Assembly (NCBI GenBank): GCA_030671095.1
Contig: DAOVAK010000125.1
Span: forward strand, 1 to 7,297
Length of the DNA stretch: 7,297 nt
Direction of reading: 5' to 3'
DNA from: Deltaproteobacteria bacterium
Lineage (GTDB): Bacteria; Desulfobacterota; DSM-4660; Desulfatiglandales; HGW-15
Each line of letters begins with the position of its first letter. Positions within the stretch are counted from its first letter, which is position 1. The notes beneath the pieces were generated by a model. It ran no database searches. It was not told the DNA's origin and was given only the letters and a program-made list of their open reading frames with translations. Positions 1-5,685 of this stretch are shown here, one piece after another. The translations under genes and the position numbers were made by a program.

Positions 1-300
1 TCCATTGCCCTTCCCCGCTAATGTCAGTCCTTTCTCTTCAGCTACCTCATGAAGCCTAATTGCCCCAAGCATAAGATTACATAAATTTACAATCATCTCC
101 TTTCCAGCTCCCTTAAACGTCACTTCGACTCAAGTATTCACATCATTGACCTATTGGATATTCTTATCATCATTCCACCAGTCTTCCGCGTTGACGTGTT
201 TCCCATATCCACGAGCGTCATCCAACCGCTTGTAGAATCGGTTAAACTGAGGGAGATTCTTTACATGCCATCTGACCATGCTATGAAATGCACTTTCTCA
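1..300 (-). other. Gene debris: two short unrelated open fragments, no intact gene
   Basis: Two short minus-strand frames look like remnants. One is open from 129 to the window edge (about 43 codons, after a TGA at 132-130). It contains MIVNLCNLMLGAIRLHEVAEE and has a weak resemblance to the C-terminal helical part of beta-hydroxyacid dehydrogenases, which is not enough to name it. The other runs from 297 to a TAG at 153-151 (48 residues) and contains NLPQFNRFYKRLDD followed by a Trp/Asp-rich end (AEDWWNDDKNIQ). It reads like a true protein C-terminus but I do not recognise the family. Neither has a convincing start or ribosome binding site. I infer decayed or recombined gene pieces. The plus-strand frame covering 154-720 is the antisense shadow of this region and of the hydrolase pseudogene. 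Confidence 0.35.
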
Positions 301-555
301 ATATCGAGCACGTCAAGCAAACCCAAGGGCGTCGTCCCCCAGCGCTTCCAAGGTATATGCTCCCGGGGGCGCCTCACTACCACCGGGACCTCGGGTATCG
401 TAACGAAGGACCTCGTAATGGAGCTCCAAGGCTCTCATCTGTGGATTCCACATGACCAAACCGGAACCCAAAGAATGGCTCAGCATCACGACGCGTGCCC
501 CCTCCTTGCCGCAGAGCTCATAATTCATCCGGATACCATTGGCTTCAATCTGCAT
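284..555 (-). pseudogene. Truncated, frameshifted alpha/beta hydrolase (3-oxoadipate enol-lactonase-like)
   Basis: The intact frame starts at ATG 555 and encodes the N-terminal core of an alpha/beta hydrolase. It has the oxyanion-hole strand VVMLSHSLGSG (about residues 22-32), then RYDTRG and GSEAPPGAYTLEAL, wording typical of PcaD-type 3-oxoadipate enol-lactonases. It stops at 315-313 after 80 residues. Removing one base from the AAA run at 319-321 (TTT on the coding strand) restores the family sequence LLDVLDIEKVHF, normally followed by the nucleophile elbow GLSMGG. Here similarity is lost at about 284-290 and the frame reads IAWSDGM and ends at 263-261. The catalytic Ser, Asp and His region, roughly two thirds of a usual 260-residue protein, is missing. 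So this is a dead gene, both frameshifted and cut. The family name is from motif memory; another alpha/beta hydrolase of the same clan is possible. Confidence 0.75.
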
Positions 556-716
556 GACTTACGTCCCCCCTTCCCTATTCTTTTAGCTATTCTTTACCCG
601 CTCCCCTATGATTTCATTACTATGGTATGGAACCGCTGGATCCAGTCCTCCAGGTTGAGATCCGAAGATCCGCTCAACTTTACAACCTACTTTTTTTTAA
701 TCTTTTCAAAAAAGTC

Positions 717-745
717 TTGACAGAAGATTTTTTTCACATTAATTG
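717..745 (+). promoter_or_regulatory. Candidate promoter of the TetR-family gene
   Basis: A perfect TTGACA -35 box lies at 717-722. The best -10 candidates are weak: ATTAAT (738-743, 15-base spacer) or TTAATT (739-744, 16-base spacer). The region is AT-rich with T tracts. The palindrome TAACGAACGTTA starts at 746, directly downstream, where a repressor would block transcription. Confidence 0.45.
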
Positions 746-760
746 TAACGAACGTTAGAT
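746..760. promoter_or_regulatory. Putative TetR operator at the regulator's promoter
   Basis: The inverted repeat TAACG-AA-CGTTA (746-757) extends into AACGTTAGAT (751-760). The same ten bases recur upstream of had at 1589-1598. It sits between a TTGACA-type promoter and the TetR-family gene, the usual place for an autoregulatory operator. Assignment to this regulator is inferred from position and the repeat. Confidence 0.5.
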
Positions 761-823
761 ACACTTCAAACAGTTGATCCGCAGTTTTTAATTTTTTTTC
801 GGTTCGAGGGTCCGTGGGTCTTT

Positions 824-1402
824 TTGGCACCGGTTTGTATCATGGAAAGGGATCAAATTTTCGAAGCCATTGCTAAGCTCTTCAAGGAGAAAGGCTTCTA
901 TAATACATCCATTAAAGATATTTCTGAAAAAGTCGGCTTAAAAGGAGGATCACTCTATTACCACATAAAGAGTAAGGAGGATGCCTTATTTAATATCTGT
1001 GAAGATGCTATTAACACGCTCCTGGCTAGATTAGAAACGATTGTAGAAGCTGATGATGATGCGAACACAAAGTTAAAGAATATAGTTGAAAACCATATTG
1101 ATTATTTTACGAACAATTTCTATAAGACGTCCGTTTTCCTCATTGAAACAAAAGCTCTCGGAGATAATTACCAAAGGATGTACACCGAAAAGAGAGACAG
1201 ATTTGAATCCCATATAAGGAATGTTTTGCGAGAAGGCATGAGAAAAGGCGTATTCCGAAAAGGTGATACGAAATTGATGGCCTTTGGCATCTTAGGGATG
1301 CTGAACTGGATGGTCATCTGGTACAATCCTGGGGGCAAGTGGGGAGCAAAAAAAATTAAAAAAGAACTACTCCAGATGATTTTTTCTGGAATAGAGCGAT
1401 AA
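824..1402 (+). CDS. TetR/AcrR-family transcriptional regulator
   Basis: This encodes a dimeric repressor-type protein of 186-192 residues, the usual TetR length. The N-terminal helix-turn-helix is clear (residues from the TTG start): IFEAIAKLFKEKGFYNTSIKDI, then SEKVGLKGGSLYYHIKSKEDAL at about 34-55, containing the recognition helix with the family's characteristic YYHxxxKEDL-like ending. The rest is a helical ligand-binding and dimerisation domain without recognisable catalytic motifs, including the aromatic segment MLNWMVIWYNPGGKW near the C-terminus. It resembles TetR proteins that sense acyl-CoA thioesters, but the ligand is unknown. The start is uncertain: the longest frame begins at TTG 824, with GAGGG at 806-810 thirteen bases upstream, while ATG 842 (MERDQIF) gives a more typical N-terminus but has no good Shine-Dalgarno. 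It is transcribed in the same direction as the had-bzd genes, 211 bases upstream. It likely controls itself and them, as shared operator-like sequences suggest. Its codons are more AT-rich than those of the catabolic genes. Confidence 0.88.
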   Translation: MAPVCIMERDQIFEAIAKLFKEKGFYNTSIKDISEKVGLKGGSLYYHIKSKEDALFNICEDAINTLLARLETIVEADDDANTKLKNIVENHIDYFTNNFYKTSVFLIETKALGDNYQRMYTEKRDRFESHIRNVLREGMRKGVFRKGDTKLMAFGILGMLNWMVIWYNPGGKWGAKKIKKELLQMIFSGIER

Positions 1403-1581
1403 ATTTCCCTTCTCATCCAAGTTGTTAAGTCAACTATTACTCATAATTATCCTTTACCTTGAAGCTTTTTCATCTATGGAATTTGGAAGTTCTCTACAAT
1501 TGTTTTTCCTCTGAATTTCTGGGAATCGTTAGGTGCACATTTGGTCCTGGGAAACAGGGCGAATAATTTTGTCAAGAGTTT

Positions 1582-1598
1582 TATAATTAACGTTAGAT
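1582..1598 (+). promoter_or_regulatory. Candidate had-bzd operon promoter (-10) with TetR operator
   Basis: A perfect TATAAT lies at 1582-1587 and is followed at once by the 8-base palindrome TAACGTTA (1588-1595) within AACGTTAGAT (1589-1598), shared with the regulator's promoter. No good -35 box lies 16-18 bases upstream; TTGTCA at 1569-1574 is too close to pair with it. A weak -35 would fit a promoter needing help, or the true -10 may be TTAGAT (1593-1598) paired with TTGTCA at an 18-base spacing. Either way the repeat overlaps the core promoter. The had start is 16 bases beyond it, so the leader would be very short. Confidence 0.45.
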
Positions 1599-1613
1599 TC
1601 TGGGAGAACGCTT

Positions 1614-2720
1614 ATGTCAGCGATACCGGAGATAATACATACCTGGCAGATGGTCAAACCCTGTGGGAAGGATAAAGAAACGGGGAATATCATAGAGGGG
1701 AAATTGGAAAAAAAAGAGATCCCTGTCCCGGATTTAAAAGAGGGAGAGGTCTTGGTGGAGATTGCTGGTTGTGGGGTATGCCATACGGATTTGGGGTTTT
1801 TCTATGATGGTGTGCCGACGTTCAGTAAGCCGCCATTAACATTGGGGCACGAAATAAGTGGTACGGTTGTTTCGGGCGATAAGAGATGGATCGGCAAGGA
1901 GGTTATTATCCCTGGCGCCATGCCATGCAGAAAATGCTACCTGTGCAAAATAGGCCGGGGAAACCGGTGTCTGGATCAGAAAATGCCGGGTAATAGCCTG
2001 GGCATTTACGGAGGCTTTGCAAGCCACATCCCAGTACCAAGCATCGATCTCTGTGAGGTTAAGAACCGAGGAGAAATACCTCTTGAGCATCTGGCCGTCA
2101 TAGCCGACGCGGGGACCACCCCATATCAGGCAACCAGAAAAGCGAATGTGGGACCGGGTGACAACATCATCGTCATCGGTGTCGGAGGGGTGGGACAGTA
2201 TATGGCTCAGATTGCCAAGGCCGTTGGAGCTGCCACAGTTATCGCCATTGATATTGATGATGAGCGCTTACAGAAAATGCTCTCCTATGGTGCTGATTTC
2301 GTCATTAACAGCAAGGATAGAAGCCTAAAGGATGTTTCAAACGAATTAAAGGGCGTTCGAAAACAGAATGATTTGCCCAATTACGGATGGAAGATCTTTG
2401 AAGTGAGCGGAACGAAGCCAGGGCAAGACCTGGCCCTAAGTCTGCTCACTTTTATTGGCAAATTGATCATCATTGGTTTTGGATTGCAGAAGATTGAATA
2501 TTCGATCAGCAGGCTCATGGCCTTTGATGCTGAAATTATTGGGGTCTGGGGCTGTTTGCCCGAGTTTTATCCAATAGTTCTGAATATGGTCCTCACAAAA
2601 AAGATAGAGGTGGGGCCTTTTGTGCAAACAAGACCTATGAGTTCCATAGCCGAAACATTTGAAGGGGTTCACAACACCGGTTCACCCATTAGAAGAATTG
2701 TGTTGACGCCTGATTTTTAG
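1614..2720 (+). CDS. had: 6-hydroxycyclohex-1-ene-1-carbonyl-CoA dehydrogenase
   Basis: This enzyme oxidises 6-hydroxycyclohex-1-ene-1-carbonyl-CoA to the 6-oxo compound with NAD+, in the cytoplasm, the second step after benzoyl-CoA ring reduction and hydration. The protein is a zinc-type medium-chain alcohol dehydrogenase of 368 residues, matching the length I recall for the Thauera enzyme. The GroES-like domain has the catalytic zinc motif GCGVCHTD (Cys53, His57) and GHE (His79-Glu80), and the structural zinc cysteines Cys105, Cys108, Cys111 and Cys119. The Rossmann fold has GVGGVG (189-194) and an acidic residue at the end of the second strand (AIDIDDE, Asp213), indicating NAD rather than NADP. 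A GGGAG ribosome binding site (1602-1606) lies seven bases before the ATG. It is the first gene of the catabolic run, 63 bases before bzdP. The specific substrate is inferred from the reductase genes next door as well as the sequence; a general alcohol dehydrogenase is less likely. The Azoarcus counterpart is called bzdX. Confidence 0.85.
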   Translation: MSAIPEIIHTWQMVKPCGKDKETGNIIEGKLEKKEIPVPDLKEGEVLVEIAGCGVCHTDLGFFYDGVPTFSKPPLTLGHEISGTVVSGDKRWIGKEVIIPGAMPCRKCYLCKIGRGNRCLDQKMPGNSLGIYGGFASHIPVPSIDLCEVKNRGEIPLEHLAVIADAGTTPYQATRKANVGPGDNIIVIGVGGVGQYMAQIAKAVGAATVIAIDIDDERLQKMLSYGADFVINSKDRSLKDVSNELKGVRKQNDLPNYGWKIFEVSGTKPGQDLALSLLTFIGKLIIIGFGLQKIEYSISRLMAFDAEIIGVWGCLPEFYPIVLNMVLTKKIEVGPFVQTRPMSSIAETFEGVHNTGSPIRRIVLTPDF

Positions 2721-2769
2721 GTTCGTCGTTACGAGGACCTTGGCGTTGTTTAAGAACAGACTGGAGAAG

Positions 2770-2786
2770 AGGAGGTTAACAAATTG
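2770..2786 (+). promoter_or_regulatory. Strong ribosome binding site fixing a TTG start for bzdP
   Basis: A perfect AGGAGG (2770-2775) lies eight bases before TTG at 2784-2786. The encoded protein then begins MISAGIDLGG, placing the first ATPase strand at the very N-terminus as expected for the family. No in-frame ATG lies nearby that would keep that strand. Confidence 0.75.
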
Positions 2787-3548
2787 ATCAGTGCAGGCAT
2801 AGATCTAGGCGGTAAGGATATAAAGGTGCTTTTATCTAAAGAGGGCAAGATCTTGGCCAAAGAGAAGGCCCCGGGTGGTTTCGAAGAAAAAAGGGTGGCA
2901 GAGGAGCTTTTGGAAAAAGCCATAAAGAGCGCAGGTATTGGAAGTGAAGAGATTGGACGCACTGGGGTTACAGGCAGTGGCACGAAATATGCGCCCCCTC
3001 ATGATGTAGAAATTACCGAAATAGGTGCAGCGGCAAAAGGTGCTTCATTTCTTTTTCCATCCGCAAGGACGGTCATCGATTGCGGTGCAGAAGATGCAAG
3101 GGCCATGAAATGTGAAAACGGTCTAGCCAAGGATTTTGTCACGAATGATAAATGCGCAGCAGGTGCCGGCGCCTTTACGGAATCCATGGCGAGGGCTCTT
3201 GACGTGAGCCTTGAGGATTTTGGTAAGATCTCTCTCAATTCAACCAAAACGGTGCCCATAAACGCACAGTGTGCTGTCTTTGCAGAGTCAGAGGTCGTTT
3301 CCCTCATCAATTCAAAAACAGCGAAAGAAGATATTTCGCGAGCAGTTAACAGTGCATTGGCCGAAAGGGTTGTCTCCATGGTTAAAAGGATAGGGATTGA
3401 AAAGGATGTCGTCGTTATAGGGGGACTGGCCAAAAACGTTGGTTTTATAGCAGCGCTGAATGAAGGCATGAAGACGGAGATTTTTATCCCCGACTACCCT
3501 GAATATGTGGGCGCTCTCGGTGCAGCGATAGCTGCAAGTGAATCATAG
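2784..3548 (+). CDS. bzdP: Benzoyl-CoA reductase, Bzd-type, ATPase subunit P
   Basis: This is one of the two ATP-binding subunits of class I benzoyl-CoA reductase. They form a pseudo-dimer that shares one [4Fe-4S] cluster and couples ATP hydrolysis to low-potential electron transfer. The 254-residue protein belongs to the BadF/BadG/BcrA/BcrD/HgdC ATPase family (ASKHA fold). It shows the phosphate-1 strand AGIDLGGKDIKVLL (4-17), cluster motif NDKCAAGAG with Cys124, second cluster cysteine in QCAVFAESEVV (Cys163), and VIGGLAKN (211-218) of the adenosine pocket. The C-terminal YVGALGAAIA is also typical. At the phosphate-2 position it has DCGAED (99-104) instead of the usual DxGGQD, whereas BzdQ keeps GGQD. 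It lies 14 bases before bzdQ. Assignment to P rather than Q rests on its short N-terminus, size and the GAED variant. HgdC-type activators of 2-hydroxyacyl-CoA dehydratases are homodimers, so two adjacent ATPase genes argue for a benzoyl-CoA reductase. Confidence 0.82.
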   Translation: MISAGIDLGGKDIKVLLSKEGKILAKEKAPGGFEEKRVAEELLEKAIKSAGIGSEEIGRTGVTGSGTKYAPPHDVEITEIGAAAKGASFLFPSARTVIDCGAEDARAMKCENGLAKDFVTNDKCAAGAGAFTESMARALDVSLEDFGKISLNSTKTVPINAQCAVFAESEVVSLINSKTAKEDISRAVNSALAERVVSMVKRIGIEKDVVVIGGLAKNVGFIAALNEGMKTEIFIPDYPEYVGALGAAIAASES

Positions 3549-3562
3549 TTAGGGGGTTAGGC

Positions 3563-4495
3563 ATGGAAGCAATTCGAAATGGAGATGAAAAGGGAAAAAG
3601 GGAACTCTGGAGGTGGATTGAATCCAGATGGACAAATCCCGATATAGACTGGAGAGAAGGAAAAATCATCTCTGCGGGTATAGACGTGGGATCCGTCAGT
3701 AGCCAGTGTGTGGTGATGGTTGATGGGGACCTTTATTGCTATGGCAACCTTCGCAGTGGCGCAGGAAGTGAGGACAGTTCCTGGAGGGTCAGTAACTTCG
3801 CTTTAGAAGGAACGGGCATGAGCGTGGACGACTGGCATTATTGTGTGGGTACGGGATACGGCAGGGTCAATGTCCCCATGTCCAAGAAGGCAATAACCGA
3901 GATTGCATGCCATGCACGAGGTGCAAACTGGATGTATGGGCCCAAGGTGAGAACACTTTTGGACATGGGAGGTCAAGACTGTAAGGTCATACGCCTTAAT
4001 GAGGTAGGAAAGGTAACCAATTTTCTCATGAATGACAAGTGTGCCGCCGGCGCCGGTCGAGGCATGGAGGTCTTTGCGGATTTTGTCGGCGTCTCCATCA
4101 ACGAAGTGGGGGAGCGTTCCTTTCAGATTGAAAAAGAGCCCAAGGCCGTCTCCAGCACATGCGTCATATTTGCCAAGTCAGAGGCCGCAGGGCTTTTAAA
4201 AGAGGGCTGGGACGTCAATGAGGTCTTGGCCGCCTATTGTGCCGCCACAGCAAGCCGGGTCCGCGAGCTCATGGAGCGTGTCGGTGTTGAGCCTGATTTG
4301 GCCATTTCCGGCGGCATTGCCAAAAATAGAGGTGTGGTGGAGAGAATTGAGAACCTCCTTAAAGTTCAATTTTGTTCGAAAGCGTGGCAAAACCCTGAGT
4401 ACACTGAAAAGAACATCCCGTTCGACACTCAGATTGCGGGTGCCGCCGGTGCCGCCCTTTTTGCAAAGGCCCTGGCGGAGAAATTCAAAAAATAA
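3563..4495 (+). CDS. bzdQ: Benzoyl-CoA reductase, Bzd-type, ATPase subunit Q
   Basis: This is the second ATPase subunit of the reductase, pairing with BzdP around a bridging [4Fe-4S] cluster. The 310-residue protein has an N-terminal extension of about 35 residues rich in Trp (RELWRWIESRW) before the first ATPase strand ISAGIDVGSVSSQCVVM (36-52). It then shows DMGGQDCKVI (134-143, phosphate 2), NDKCAAGAG (157-165, cluster Cys160), STCVIFAKSEAAG (Cys200, second ligand) and ISGGIAKN (248-255, adenosine site). The protein lacks the much longer form seen in Thauera-type BcrA (around 440 residues), which is the main reason for calling the complex Bzd-type rather than Bcr-type. The ATG has AGGGGG (3551-3556) six bases upstream. 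The gap to bzdN is 34 bases. Confidence 0.87.
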   Translation: MEAIRNGDEKGKRELWRWIESRWTNPDIDWREGKIISAGIDVGSVSSQCVVMVDGDLYCYGNLRSGAGSEDSSWRVSNFALEGTGMSVDDWHYCVGTGYGRVNVPMSKKAITEIACHARGANWMYGPKVRTLLDMGGQDCKVIRLNEVGKVTNFLMNDKCAAGAGRGMEVFADFVGVSINEVGERSFQIEKEPKAVSSTCVIFAKSEAAGLLKEGWDVNEVLAAYCAATASRVRELMERVGVEPDLAISGGIAKNRGVVERIENLLKVQFCSKAWQNPEYTEKNIPFDTQIAGAAGAALFAKALAEKFKK

Positions 4496-4529
4496 GGATC
4501 TATAACAGCAAGAGGAGGAGCCGAGTCCA

Positions 4530-5672
4530 ATGGGAACCATTGAAAAGTTCCAGGAGATATACGAAAACCGTCATGAGTATGCAAGGGATTGGAATTCAAG
4601 ACATCCGGATGGCAAGATCTTGGGATGTTTTTGCACCTATGTGCCTGAGGAGATCCCCTATGCCGCGGGAATTTTGCCGGTGCGTATCTTGGGGAGTCAT
4701 GAGATCGAGGACGACAGTTCGCCTCACCTGTTCGGCATGTTCTGTCCCTTTTGCCGGGACGTCCTGGCCCAGGGGCTCCAGGGAAGATATGAGTACCTAG
4801 ACGGCATTTCAGACGGCAACTGCTGCATGCACCTTCTGCAGGCCTATGAGGCCTGGGGACTCAATGTGAAGCCGCAGCCAAAAATTCTCAGGGTAGACAC
4901 CCCATCTTCGACTCAAAACAGGCACAGCAGAAAATATTTAAGGGATGAACTGGAATGTTTCAGAGAGGACATAGAGGAGTGGGGCGGAAAGGAAATCACA
5001 GATGAAGCCCTGGATTATGCCATAGAGGTCTATAATGAAAATCGCCGGCTCATGAAGCAGGTCTATGCGCTCAGAAAGGCGGATGACCCACCGATTACGG
5101 GGCTGGAATCCATGTACATGGTGGTCTCGAGCCAGATGATGGACAAGGCGGAACATAACAAGATCCTCCTTGAGGCCCTTGAACAGCTCAAAGAGAGAAA
5201 ACTCGACAGGGAGACTGGTACGAGATTGATGACCGTTGGGAGCGAGAACGATGATGTGGAGTTTCTCAGTATGATTGAACAGAAGATGGTCCTCCCTGCA
5301 ACGGTGGTCACCGATGATCATTGTACAGGGACCAGGTATTTCTGGCAGGAGATCATCCCTGAAGAGGATCGGCTTCAAGCCATAGCCACAAGGTATATCG
5401 CACGGACACCCTGCCCCTGTAAGGACTTTCCCGAACTTCGCCGCTTCAATAACCTGCTGAAGCTTGCAAAGGAGTGGCGGGTCGAGGGCGTCCTTTTGAT
5501 GCAGCAAAAATTTTGTGATCCCCACGAGATAGACATACCCTCCTTGAAGGATTTTTTCGAGGAGAACGGTTTTCCGACCTACTTCCTCGAACTGGACGTC
5601 ACCGTTCCCGTGGGACAGTTCTCAACCAGGGTTGAGGCATTCATAGAGTCACTCATGCTCGATATCATATGA
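4530..5672 (+). CDS. bzdN: Benzoyl-CoA reductase, Bzd-type, catalytic subunit N
   Basis: This is the smaller of the two subunits of the ring-reducing module, related to the D-component of 2-hydroxyglutaryl-CoA dehydratase (HgdB/FldC family). That module binds the acyl-CoA and [4Fe-4S] clusters and receives electrons from the ATPase pair. The length of 380 residues fits BzdN. Visible hallmarks are GCFCTYVPEEIPYAAG (32-47, with the family's cysteine followed by a PxE turn), FCPFCRD (Cys72, Cys75), GNCCMH (Cys98, Cys99) and FCDPHEIDIPSLK (Cys329) near the C-terminus. Candidate cluster ligands are Cys35, Cys98 or Cys99, and Cys329; which ones bind cannot be told here. An AGGAGG at 4513-4518 lies 11 bases before ATG, slightly long spacing. 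It is followed by bzdO after 13 bases. The substrate could be benzoyl-CoA or a methylated analogue, since 3-methylbenzoyl-CoA reductases (Mbd) are close relatives. Confidence 0.87.
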   Translation: MGTIEKFQEIYENRHEYARDWNSRHPDGKILGCFCTYVPEEIPYAAGILPVRILGSHEIEDDSSPHLFGMFCPFCRDVLAQGLQGRYEYLDGISDGNCCMHLLQAYEAWGLNVKPQPKILRVDTPSSTQNRHSRKYLRDELECFREDIEEWGGKEITDEALDYAIEVYNENRRLMKQVYALRKADDPPITGLESMYMVVSSQMMDKAEHNKILLEALEQLKERKLDRETGTRLMTVGSENDDVEFLSMIEQKMVLPATVVTDDHCTGTRYFWQEIIPEEDRLQAIATRYIARTPCPCKDFPELRRFNNLLKLAKEWRVEGVLLMQQKFCDPHEIDIPSLKDFFEENGFPTYFLELDVTVPVGQFSTRVEAFIESLMLDII

Positions 5673-5685
5673 TGAGGGGGAAAAA

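Noticed and set aside
654..678. GTTGAG/CTCAAC inverted repeat with GATC repeats, plus nearby CTGGATCCAG at 636-645
   Set aside because: Short stem with a 13-base loop and a simple 10-base palindrome, no adjacent T run and no matching copy at the other promoter; could be chance.
154..720. 188-codon plus-strand open frame upstream of the regulator
   Set aside because: It runs antisense to the recognisable hydrolase remnant, has no family resemblance and no ribosome binding site, so it is a shadow frame.
1420..1435. AGTTG/CAACT hairpin after the TetR gene as a terminator
   Set aside because: Only a five-base AT-rich stem without a following T run, too weak to call.
1569..1587. TTGTCA and TATAAT read as one promoter
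   Set aside because: The spacing is only seven bases, far from the 16-18 needed, so they cannot form a single standard promoter.
4938..5525. Long minus-strand open frame of 195 codons inside bzdN
   Set aside because: It is antisense to a clearly conserved catalytic subunit and its translation resembles no known protein; a by-product of codon use.
2784..5672. 2-hydroxyacyl-CoA dehydratase plus activator instead of benzoyl-CoA reductase
   Set aside because: Those systems use a single homodimeric activator gene; here two distinct ATPase genes, subunits of 380 and 450 residues and an adjacent Had-type dehydrogenase point to the reductase.
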